A stretch of DNA of 8,618 nucleotides, from positions 1 through 8,618 of the forward strand of contig CAZFGB010000058.1 of NCBI GenBank assembly GCA_964518405.1. The letters are read 5' to 3'. Each line of letters starts with the position of its first letter. Position 1 is the stretch's first letter. Below are positions 1-6,415 of the stretch, piece after piece. This stretch comes from VXNE01 sp964518405 (GTDB taxonomy: Bacteria > Pseudomonadota > Gammaproteobacteria > Pseudomonadales > Azotimanducaceae). The notes beneath the pieces were generated by a model that was given only the letters and a program-made list of their open reading frames with translations, was not told the origin of the DNA and did no database searches. Position numbers and translations under genes: made by a program.

Positions 1-905
1 CGCTCGGTGGGCATGCCCTCGTCGTCGATGGTGATGGAACCCCACTCCGGGACTAGCGTCGCGTCGTTGACGGCGTTCACCACCGGGTTGGCGATCGTCT
101 CGCCGAGCTTGTCGTGGAACACGGAGGCTTGCTTCGCCACCGCCGTGGTCTCCAGCAGGTGTCCGCAGGCTTCGTGGAAGATCACGCCGCCGAAACCGTT
201 GCCGATCACGACCGGCATGCGGCCGGAAGGACACGGCTTCGCCGACAGGTTCACCAAGGCCTGGCGCGCCGCTTCGGCGCCGCATTCCGCGGGGTCGAGC
301 GTCTCGACGATTTCCCAGCCGAGGAGGCCGCCGTCGGTCTTCATCCCGGTGGCCTGGTCGCCGCCGTTGGACGCCACCGCCTGCAACCTCGCGCGGATGT
401 AGTGGCGGGTGTCGCGGATGTGCAAGCCCTCGCTGTTGAATATCTCGACGGCCTGTTCGCGCTGCCCGCAGACGCCCTGGGTCTGAGAGATGAGGTTGCT
501 GGCGGCGCGCGCCGCCCGGTCGGCCGCCAACAGGTAGCCCACCTTGTCGCGTACTTCGGAACCCCTGGTCAAGGTCCGTTCCGCCCCGTGGATGTCCGCC
601 GCGGCGCGGAAATCGAACGCTTGCGCGGTGGTGGCCGGATCGCGGCGATCCTTGGCCGCGAGTTCGGAGATGATGCGCCTGAGCTCCTCCGCGTCCGTGC
701 GGTTGGTGTAGCCGTAGAGCACTTTTGCGCCGTAGACCAGCCGGACGCCGACGCCGAAGTCGATGCCGGAGGCGATGTCCCGGACCTGGTTCGACAGGGT
801 GGCGATGTTGGCGACCTGGTTGCGCTCCACGAACACCTCGGCGAAGTCGGCGCCGAGTGCGATGGCGTGGTCGATGGCGGATTGCGCGACGCGGGTGTCG
901 AGCAC
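1..905 (-). CDS. tldD: TldD-type metallopeptidase, N-terminal part (cut by left window edge)
   Basis: The minus-strand frame opens with GTG at 905-903 and runs without a stop to the window edge, giving 301 residues of a family whose members are about 480 long. The zinc motif HEACGH lies at residues 244-249, followed by a conserved segment (LLETTAVAKQASVF, then KLGE). HExxxH is the TldD signature; the partner TldE/PmbA lacks it. TldD and TldE form a heterodimeric cytosolic protease that trims unfolded or modified peptides, known from microcin B17 maturation and CcdA degradation in E. coli. The GTG start is supported by AAGGAG seven bases upstream and by the N-terminus beginning directly with family-like sequence (ALGADFAEVFVE). 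The gene is divergent from the AAA+/VWA block. No tldE/pmbA is visible; it could lie beyond the left edge or elsewhere. The HEACGH variant resembles the TldD group common outside enterobacteria. Confidence 0.95.
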   Translation of the reverse strand, partial: MLDTRVAQSAIDHAIALGADFAEVFVERNQVANIATLSNQVRDIASGIDFGVGVRLVYGAKVLYGYTNRTDAEELRRIISELAAKDRRDPATTAQAFDFRAAADIHGAERTLTRGSEVRDKVGYLLAADRAARAASNLISQTQGVCGQREQAVEIFNSEGLHIRDTRHYIRARLQAVASNGGDQATGMKTDGGLLGWEIVETLDPAECGAEAARQALVNLSAKPCPSGRMPVVIGNGFGGVIFHEACGHLLETTAVAKQASVFHDKLGETIANPVVNAVNDATLVPEWGSITIDDEGMPTE

Positions 906-912
906 AGGGGTT

Positions 913-918
913 CTCCTT
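913..918 (-). promoter_or_regulatory. Ribosome binding site of the tldD-like gene
   Basis: On the minus strand this reads AAGGAG, seven bases before the GTG at 905-903. It is the only strong Shine-Dalgarno match near the 5' end and decides in favour of the GTG start. Confidence 0.8.
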
Positions 919-1116
919 TCCGTTGTTCGGTTTGGATCAGGACTCGATGCCGAGCCCGGCGAACGTGAAGTTTGTCACAAGCCGGCCCCGCGCTCGACTG
1001 TCTGGCGCCGTGCATCCAGGATGGATACGTTCTTTCACTGTTGAGTACGTGGCCCCAACCGTCGGAGGCGAAGCCGCTCGCCGTCTCTCACCCCCGCCCA
1101 AGCCCACCTGTCACCC

Positions 1117-1144
1117 TGTCGATCTTGCCGTGTCGATCTTCCGC
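1117..1144 (+). repeat. Short imperfect tandem repeat (2 x 14 bases)
   Basis: TGTCGATCTTGCCG (1117-1130) is followed directly by TGTCGATCTTCCGC (1131-1144). The first ten bases are identical in both copies. The pair lies in the divergent intergenic region about 150 bases before the AAA+ gene. It could be a doubled protein-binding site or a chance duplication. Confidence 0.5.
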
Positions 1145-1146
1145 TA

Positions 1147-1162
1147 GCGGTGCCCGCACCGC
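1147..1162. other. GC-rich perfect inverted repeat (possible hairpin or operator)
   Basis: GCGGTGC (1147-1153) and GCACCGC (1156-1162) are exact reverse complements separated by CC. As RNA this gives a six-pair stem with a four-base loop. It overlaps the palindrome CCGCTAGCGG at 1141-1150. No T-tract follows on either strand, so an intrinsic terminator is unlikely. It may be an operator, a 5' leader element of the AAA+ transcript, or chance in GC-rich DNA. Confidence 0.4.
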
Positions 1163-1280
1163 CCGTCCCGTTGCGATCCCCCGACGTAGCTGACACACTT
1201 CCGCCAAGCCAGCCCGCAGCAAGTTGGGAGATGGATCCGGGCAACCGCATCCGCTCCCCGCGCGGCTCTAGTGATGGAGG

Positions 1281-1286
1281 GGAGGA
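1281..1286 (+). promoter_or_regulatory. Ribosome binding site deciding the AAA+ gene start
   Basis: GGAGGA lies five bases before the ATG at 1291; another GGAGG sits at 1276-1280. This strong purine-rich tract fixes the start at 1291 rather than the far-upstream in-frame GTG at 1150, whose extra 47 codons are unlike the family. Confidence 0.8.
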
Positions 1287-1290
1287 ATTG

Positions 1291-2688
1291 ATGGAGTCCA
1301 TGCCGGCCACTCTCGGCGAACTTCGGGCGGCGAACTATTCCTCGTCGTCGGTCAAGACCGAACTCCGCCGAAACCTGATCGCGAAACTGGCCAAGGGCGA
1401 AACCCTGTTTCCCGGCATCGTCGGCTATGACGAAACCGTCATCCCGGAGCTTCAGAACGCCCTCCTGAGCGGCCAGGACCTGATTCTGCTCGGGGAACGC
1501 GGCCAGGCGAAATCGCGCATCCTGCGCGGCCTTGCCGACCTGCTCGACGAACACATACCTATCCTCGATGGCACCGAGTTCCCCGAGGACCCGGAAAACC
1601 CCGTCACGGAGGCCGGCAAAGCCATCGTACGGGAGCGCGGCGACGACGCGCCGATCCGATGGCTGCACCGCGACGAGCGGTACGGCGAAAAGCTCGCGAC
1701 GCCCGACATCACTATCGCCGACCTGATCGGCGAGATCGATCCCATCAAGGTGGCTGAAGGCCGATACCTCTCCGATGCGCTGACCATCCACTTCGGCCTC
1801 GTGCCGCGCATGAACAGAGGCATTTTCGCCATCAACGAGCTGCCCGATCTGACCGAACGAATCCAGGTCGGTCTGCTCAACGTCATGGAGGAGCGCGACA
1901 TCCAGATTCGCGGCCACAAGGTTCGCCTGTCGCTCGATATCTTCCTGGTGGCCACCGCGAACCCGGAGGACTACACCAATCGCGGACGCATCATCACGCC
2001 GCTGAAGGACCGCTACGGGGCGCAGATCCGCACGCACTATCCCGAATCCGTGGACCAGGAGATCGCCATCATGGAACAGGAAGCGTCGCGGTTCGACCTG
2101 ATGGGCCGGGAACTTCATGTGCCGCCATACATGCGCGAGATCGTCGCTGAAGTGACGCACCTCGCAAGGAAGTCGCCGGACATCAATCAGCGCTCCGGCG
2201 TTTCGGTGCGCATGTCGACTTCCAACTACGAGTCGTTGCTCGCCAACGCGTTCCGGCGGGCACTGCGGCTCGGCGAAGTCGAAGTCGTTCCGAGAATTTC
2301 CGACCTGTCTTTCATCGCCCCATCGCTGCAGGGCAAAGTCGAATTCGAAGCCATGGAGGAAGGCCAGGAAGACAAGATTCTCCAGCGCATCATCAACGCG
2401 GGAGTGAAGGCCGTGTACGACCGCCACGTCGACACGGACAAGTTGGAGACCGTTGCCATGGCCTTCAACGAGGGCCTGGCCATCGAGACGGGCGAAGCCG
2501 CCGCGGTCGAGGATTACATCGATATCCTGGGCCGGGTGGACGGCTTGCGCGAGGCCGTGGTCGAGCTGGCGGGCGAGACCGGCCCGGGCCAGGCCGCCGC
2601 AGCCGTCGAGTTCATCCTCGAAGGCCTGCACCTGCACGAATTGCTGAACAAGCACGGCGTCCGGGGCCGCGCGGTCTTCACCGGGTAG
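1291..2688 (+). CDS. MoxR/magnesium-chelatase-like AAA+ ATPase, partner of the VWA protein
   Basis: This 465-residue cytosolic ATPase belongs to the helix-2-insert AAA+ group that includes MoxR, RavA and magnesium chelatase subunit I. Visible elements are a Walker A loop GERGQAKS (residues 68-75, with Ala where the consensus has the Gly before Lys), a Walker B-like strand GIFAINE (177-183, Asn in place of the usual Asp, Glu183 as likely catalytic base), a sensor-1 Asn224 in ATANPEDYTNRGR, a possible arginine finger in PLKDRYG (Arg241), and Arg307 in SGVSVR as a sensor-2 candidate. The C-terminal 120 residues are helical without a domain I recognise. ATG at 1291 is preceded by GGAGGA. The VWA gene starts 17 bases downstream, the usual arrangement for this pair. 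Databases often label it magnesium chelatase, but no H/CobN subunit is present, so tetrapyrrole chelation is not supported. A role in protein remodelling or complex assembly is inferred. Confidence 0.92.
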   Translation: MESMPATLGELRAANYSSSSVKTELRRNLIAKLAKGETLFPGIVGYDETVIPELQNALLSGQDLILLGERGQAKSRILRGLADLLDEHIPILDGTEFPEDPENPVTEAGKAIVRERGDDAPIRWLHRDERYGEKLATPDITIADLIGEIDPIKVAEGRYLSDALTIHFGLVPRMNRGIFAINELPDLTERIQVGLLNVMEERDIQIRGHKVRLSLDIFLVATANPEDYTNRGRIITPLKDRYGAQIRTHYPESVDQEIAIMEQEASRFDLMGRELHVPPYMREIVAEVTHLARKSPDINQRSGVSVRMSTSNYESLLANAFRRALRLGEVEVVPRISDLSFIAPSLQGKVEFEAMEEGQEDKILQRIINAGVKAVYDRHVDTDKLETVAMAFNEGLAIETGEAAAVEDYIDILGRVDGLREAVVELAGETGPGQAAAAVEFILEGLHLHELLNKHGVRGRAVFTG

Positions 2689-2705
2689 CGAGGTACCGAA
2701 AGCCC

Positions 2706-4697
2706 TTGCGTCACCTCGCGACACGTTTTCGCTATACCCGCTGGGACGGTTCCCAGGCGCTCGACATCTCGGCGGACGACGTGCTGGCGGCGATCGCGGA
2801 CGACCTCACCGAATACGGCGACCTCCGATGGGCATTGCGCAACCTGATGTCGCGCGGCATGCGGACGGGCCACCACCCGGTGCAGGGTCTGCGCGACCTC
2901 ATGCGGAAACTGCGGGACCGCAGACGCGAGCGGCTTGAACAGTTCGACCTGTCGAGCGTCATGCGAGACATCGAGCAGCAGCTTTCGCACATCATCGAGA
3001 GCGAACAGGACACGATCGACGAGTGGATGGACCGGGACGAGGACGAATACTCGGACCGCGTGCTGAAGGACATCGCCGAACGCAGCCAGGAAGCCCTCGA
3101 CGACCTCCCGGAGGACGTGGGGGGCAAGATGAAAACGCTGGAGGGTTACGAGTTTCTGAATCCGGACGCCCAGCGCAAGTTCCTGGAGTTGCTCAACCAG
3201 TTGCGCAAGGCCATGACGCGGACCTTCTTCAACGACATCGAGCGAACGGTCAACAAGATGTCCGGCGAGGACATCCAGCGCATGAAGGACATGGTCAAGG
3301 CGCTGAACGAGATGTTGGCCCGAAAAATCGAGAACAAGGACCCCGGGTTCGACGATTTCATGCGCGAGTTCGGCGACATGTTCGGCGACAGTCCTCCACA
3401 GTCGCTGGACGATTTGCTCGACCAGATGCGCAGGCAGATGGCGGCGGCGCAGTCCCTCATGGCCTCGTTGTCGCCGCAGCAGCGCGAGCAGCTGCAGTCG
3501 TTGCTCGCGGATCGCTTCGGGGATCCGGAACTCGAATCCGAGTTCACCAAGCTCGCCCAGGGAATGGATCTCCTCAATCCGCAAGGCAAGCGATACGTGT
3601 TCGGCGGAGGCGACGAACTCGATCTCGAGGCGGCCATGCGGCTCATGGGCGAGATGCGCGATCTCGACCAGCTCATCGACCAAGTGCGCGAGGCCGAGCG
3701 GAGCGGCGATGTCGACCGCATCGACCAGGATGCGCTGCGGGAGCTGCTGGATGATCAGGCCGCCGACTCGCTCGACAACCTAAAGGAACTTCTGAAGGCA
3801 CTGCGCGACGCGGGATATATCCGCGACGGCGACCGGTGGGAGCTCACTCCCCGGGGCGCCCGCATGATCGGCCAGAAGGCGCTGGGCGAAATCTACGCCC
3901 GCCTGCGGCGCCAAGGCCTCGGTAGCCACGCCCTGCCGGAAGAAGGACGCTTCGGCGACCGCCTGGAACAGACCAAATCGTACGAGTACGGCGACCCGTT
4001 CCACCTGCACATGCCACGCACCATCAGGAACGCCATCGACCGCGACGGACCGTCGACCCCGGTCCGGCTGAAGCAGGAAGACTTCGAGGTCTATCGGTCG
4101 GAACTCCGGACCTCCACGGCCACGGCGATGCTGGTGGATCAATCCTGGTCGATGGCCCTTCGGGGCGCATTCCAGGCCGCGAAAAAGGTCGCGCTGGCGT
4201 TGCACAATCTCATCACCTCCCAGTATCCCCGCGACGACTTCTACATCATCGGATTCGCCGCCTACGCGCGAGAACTGAAGGCCCACGACCTTCCCCTGCT
4301 GCAATGGGACGAATACGTGCTGGGGACGAACATGCAGCACGCCATGCTGCTGGCGGAAAGCCTGCTATCGAAACACGACGCCGGCAGCAAGCAGATCATC
4401 ATGATCTCCGACGGCGAACCCACCGCCCACCTGCTGCCCAACGGTCGCCACTACTTTTCATACCCGCCCACGCGAGAGACCTATCGGGCGACCTATAACG
4501 CCGTGCGGCGATGCACGCGCAAGGGCATCGCGATCAATACCTTCATGCTGGACACAAGCTACTATCTGAAGGAATTCATGGACCAGATCGCGCGTATCAA
4601 CGGCGGCCGCGTGTTCTACACGACGCCGGAACGCTTGGGCGAGTACGTGCTGATCGACTACGTGGAAGGGAAGCGGAAGAAGCTGGCGCGCCGCTAG
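2706..4697 (+). CDS. Large protein with C-terminal VWA domain, partner of the AAA+ ATPase
   Basis: This 663-residue protein starts at TTG 2706, the only plausible start after the preceding stop. Its ribosome site is weak: GAGG lies 12 bases away and GAAAG 3 bases away. The first residues (RFRYTRWDG) resemble the start of this family. Residues 40-350 are strongly charged and helical with no recognised domain. Residues 355-400 (LLKALRDAGYI, then WELTPRGARMIG) look like a winged-helix-type module. From about 470 the VWA domain shows a complete metal-ion-dependent adhesion site: DQSWS (Asp478, Ser480, Ser482), Thr541 in GTN, and Asp569 in SDGEPTAH. There is no signal peptide or membrane segment, so it should be cytosolic. 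By analogy with ChlD/BchD and ViaA it probably couples the upstream ATPase to a target through a metal-bound acidic residue; the target is unknown. It is similar in layout to mycobacterial Rv0959, from memory. Confidence 0.92.
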   Translation: MRHLATRFRYTRWDGSQALDISADDVLAAIADDLTEYGDLRWALRNLMSRGMRTGHHPVQGLRDLMRKLRDRRRERLEQFDLSSVMRDIEQQLSHIIESEQDTIDEWMDRDEDEYSDRVLKDIAERSQEALDDLPEDVGGKMKTLEGYEFLNPDAQRKFLELLNQLRKAMTRTFFNDIERTVNKMSGEDIQRMKDMVKALNEMLARKIENKDPGFDDFMREFGDMFGDSPPQSLDDLLDQMRRQMAAAQSLMASLSPQQREQLQSLLADRFGDPELESEFTKLAQGMDLLNPQGKRYVFGGGDELDLEAAMRLMGEMRDLDQLIDQVREAERSGDVDRIDQDALRELLDDQAADSLDNLKELLKALRDAGYIRDGDRWELTPRGARMIGQKALGEIYARLRRQGLGSHALPEEGRFGDRLEQTKSYEYGDPFHLHMPRTIRNAIDRDGPSTPVRLKQEDFEVYRSELRTSTATAMLVDQSWSMALRGAFQAAKKVALALHNLITSQYPRDDFYIIGFAAYARELKAHDLPLLQWDEYVLGTNMQHAMLLAESLLSKHDAGSKQIIMISDGEPTAHLLPNGRHYFSYPPTRETYRATYNAVRRCTRKGIAINTFMLDTSYYLKEFMDQIARINGGRVFYTTPERLGEYVLIDYVEGKRKKLARR

Positions 4698-4729
4698 CGC
4701 CGCCCTCGAAAGTTTAGGGAGCTTGGCCA

Positions 4730-5530
4730 ATGGAACTCGAACTCGACACCGACCGGATGCGCGCCTGGACGCGGGAGGGCATCGGCTGGATGGTGTACAA
4801 CAATCCGACGCGCCGCAACGCCGTCTCCCTCGCGATGTGGCAAGCCATCGGCGACATCATGGAACGGTTCGAGCAGGATCCCGCCGTTCGCGTTGTCGTC
4901 ATGCGAGGCGCCGGCGGAAAAGCCTTCGTTGCCGGCGCGGACATCAGCGAATTCGACAGCAAACGCTCGAACGCGGAACAAAAGGCTGCCTACGGCGCCA
5001 TGTCGGCCCGCGGCAGCCGAGCACTGGCGTCGCTCTCGAAACCCCTGATCGCGTGCATCGAGGGGTACTGCATCGGGGGCGGCCTTGCCGCAGCGTTGAA
5101 CGCCGACGTGCGCTTCGCGACGCCGGATTCCCAGTTCGGCATTCCGGCCGCCAAACTCGGGCTCGGTTACGGTTATGAAGGTCTGGCGAAGCTCTCGCGG
5201 GAGGTCGGCCCGGCGGCTGCCCGGGACATCCTTCTGTCCGCGCGATTCCTGGACGCGGAAGAGGCGCTCCGACTCGGACTGATCAACTTCATCGAAACGC
5301 GCGACACCATAGAAGATGCCGTGACCGAATACGCCCGGCGGGTGGCCGGCAACGCACCCTTGACGGTCAAGGCCGCCAAAGCGGCGATCAACGCCTGGGA
5401 GAAAGGCGGCGCGGAGGAGGAACTCGACAACGTGCGGCAACTGGTGGACGCCTGCTTTGATTCCGATGACTACAAGGAAGGCCGACGCGCGTTCGCCGAG
5501 AAGAGAACGCCGCGGTTCGGCGGCCGGTAA
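4730..5530 (+). CDS. Enoyl-CoA hydratase/isomerase (crotonase) family protein lacking both usual catalytic Glu
   Basis: The 266-residue product has the standard crotonase length and fold signatures: the first oxyanion-hole segment AGADISEF (residues 68-75), the second in GYCIGGGLAAAL (112-123), and the C-terminal trimerisation part ending in RTPRFGGR. By alignment by eye with rat crotonase, the Glu144 position (GGGCE) is Ala120 (GGGLA), and the Glu164 position (QFGQPE) is Ala140 (QFGIPA). It can bind and polarise an acyl-CoA thioester but should not hydrate in the classical way; isomerase, decarboxylase or thioesterase chemistry is possible. A GLGYGYEG segment (144-151) follows and is typical of one subgroup annotated simply as enoyl-CoA hydratase. 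ATG at 4730 has AGGGAG eight bases upstream. The gene lies 32 bases after the VWA gene and 7 before the CinA-like gene, so co-transcription is likely, but a functional link to the AAA+/VWA pair is not evident. Confidence 0.9.
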   Translation: MELELDTDRMRAWTREGIGWMVYNNPTRRNAVSLAMWQAIGDIMERFEQDPAVRVVVMRGAGGKAFVAGADISEFDSKRSNAEQKAAYGAMSARGSRALASLSKPLIACIEGYCIGGGLAAALNADVRFATPDSQFGIPAAKLGLGYGYEGLAKLSREVGPAAARDILLSARFLDAEEALRLGLINFIETRDTIEDAVTEYARRVAGNAPLTVKAAKAAINAWEKGGAEEELDNVRQLVDACFDSDDYKEGRRAFAEKRTPRFGGR

Positions 5531-5537
5531 GGCAGGC

Positions 5538-6287
5538 ATGACCGATCGAATCGTCACCGCGTGCGTGGTCATTATCGGCAACGAAATCCTGTCGGGGCGC
5601 ACCCAGGACACCAATCTGGCGCACATCGCCCAACAGCTCAACAAATGGGGCGTAAGGGTCGCCGAAGCTCGCCTCATTCCGGATGTGGAGGAAGTGATCG
5701 TCACCACCGTCAACGCCGCGCGCGCCAGCTTCGATTACGTCTTCACTACCGGCGGCATCGGCCCCACCCACGACGACATTACGGCGGAGTGCATCGCGAA
5801 ATCGTTCGGCGTGCCGCTGGTGGTCAGCCCTGAAATCGCTTCCGGACTTCGCCGGCGACACGCTACGGACGAAGTCATGGCAAATCGCCTTCGCATGGCG
5901 CGCATTCCCGACGGCGCGGCCCTTATCGCCAACCCAACCGGCGGGCCACAGGGATTCCGGATCGAAAACGTCTTTGTCATGGCAGGCATTCCGTCCGTCA
6001 TGCAGGCCATGTTGTCGACTGTCGGCGGCGAAATCGAAGGGGGAGAGATCGTTCGGTCGAAATCGGTCACCGCTTACCTGGGCGAAAGCCAGCTCGCCTC
6101 GGCATTGACCGACATCCAGGCGCGCTATCCCGGCATCGAGCTCGGCAGCTATCCGTTCTACAGAAGCGAGCGCTATGGAACGACGCTGGTGATGCGCGGC
6201 ACCGACGAAGCCGATCTCGCCCGCATGATGAAGGAGGTCGAAGTCGCCATCGTCGCCGCGGGAGAGCAACCGCTGGCCACCGAGTGA
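5538..6287 (+). CDS. CinA N-terminal-type (COG1058) MoCF-fold protein, stand-alone
   Basis: This 249-residue protein is a complete molybdopterin-binding (MoCF-fold) domain of the kind forming the N-terminal half of CinA. Signatures are GNEILSGRTQDTN (residues 14-26), TTGGIGPTHDDIT (70-82) and MAGIPSVMQAM (148-158). In full-length CinA this domain has ADP-ribose pyrophosphatase activity and is joined to a PncC nicotinamide-nucleotide amidase domain; here the protein ends without it, as in the roughly 250-residue forms common in Alphaproteobacteria. The name competence/damage-inducible protein is historical and should not be read as function. ATG at 5538 lies seven bases after the crotonase stop, with AAGG and CAGG nearby. 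The frame is open further upstream inside the crotonase gene, but the family begins at this ATG (MTDRIVTACVVIIGNE). A role in nucleotide salvage or repair linked to NAD metabolism is inferred from the family. Confidence 0.92.
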   Translation: MTDRIVTACVVIIGNEILSGRTQDTNLAHIAQQLNKWGVRVAEARLIPDVEEVIVTTVNAARASFDYVFTTGGIGPTHDDITAECIAKSFGVPLVVSPEIASGLRRRHATDEVMANRLRMARIPDGAALIANPTGGPQGFRIENVFVMAGIPSVMQAMLSTVGGEIEGGEIVRSKSVTAYLGESQLASALTDIQARYPGIELGSYPFYRSERYGTTLVMRGTDEADLARMMKEVEVAIVAAGEQPLATE

Positions 6288-6360
6288 GCTTCAGATTTCC
6301 GCTCGGGACCTCCGGCCAACCACGGATCACGCATCGCCCAACACCGTAACAATCCGCTTC

Positions 6361-6415
6361 TGAGAAAATAATGATTTTATATTTCAATCGAATATGTACG
6401 TATTTTGAAGACCTT
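6361..6415 (+). promoter_or_regulatory. AT-rich pocket, possible promoter of the second gene block
   Basis: Over 6361-6420 only about 15 of 60 bases are G or C, in a window otherwise near 60-65%. It follows the CinA-like gene by some 70 bases and includes TATATT (6379-6384), which resembles a -10 element, but I find no good -35 at the right distance. It overlaps the first codons of the TraB-like gene as annotated. Either it is a promoter, and the true start lies downstream, or it is coding sequence rich in rare codons. Confidence 0.4.

Larger units (their letters stand above)
906..1290. other. Divergent intergenic region between tldD and the AAA+/VWA block
   Basis: These 385 bases separate two divergently read genes and must hold the promoters for both, but I cannot name a convincing -35/-10 pair on either strand. 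The stretch contains an odd-length dyad TTGTCACAA (972-980), a 14-base imperfect tandem repeat (1117-1144), a palindrome CCGCTAGCGG (1141-1150) and an overlapping GC-rich inverted repeat (1147-1162). The open frames crossing it show no recognisable protein sequence and no good ribosome binding site, so I regard it as non-coding. The frame of the AAA+ gene stays open upstream to about 1150, but the sequence there does not look like family sequence. Confidence 0.7.

Noticed and set aside
114..968. Plus-strand open frame across the tldD region (284 codons)
   Set aside because: The minus strand encodes the TldD zinc motif in good family context; the plus frame is its shadow.
1171..1199. TTGCGA at 1171 as a -35 element for the AAA+ block
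   Set aside because: At the expected 17-base spacing the sequence is ACACAC, not a plausible -10 element.
1150..1290. 47-codon upstream extension of the AAA+ gene
   Set aside because: The extension is proline- and serine-rich without family resemblance, and a strong ribosome site sits directly before ATG 1291.
1274..1291. Five-codon mini-frame (ATG to TGA) overlapping the AAA+ start as TGATG
   Set aside because: It is formed by the Shine-Dalgarno tract itself and has no ribosome site of its own, so it is most likely coincidental.
1144..2724. Long open frame on the minus strand opposite the AAA+ gene (526 codons)
   Set aside because: Its translation shows no recognisable domain, while the opposite strand encodes clear AAA+ motifs. 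Long antisense frames are expected in GC-rich coding DNA.
2514..3683. Long minus-strand open frame opposite the VWA gene (389 codons)
   Set aside because: It has no motifs and mirrors the codon pattern of the real VWA gene on the plus strand.
4685..4701. GGCGC/GCGCC inverted repeat around the VWA stop as a terminator
   Set aside because: The stem is only five pairs and no T-tract follows; the next gene begins 32 bases later with a good ribosome site.
5457..5537. Upstream extension of the CinA-like gene into the crotonase gene
   Set aside because: The extra 27 residues are basic shadow sequence of the crotonase C-terminus; the family begins at ATG 5538.
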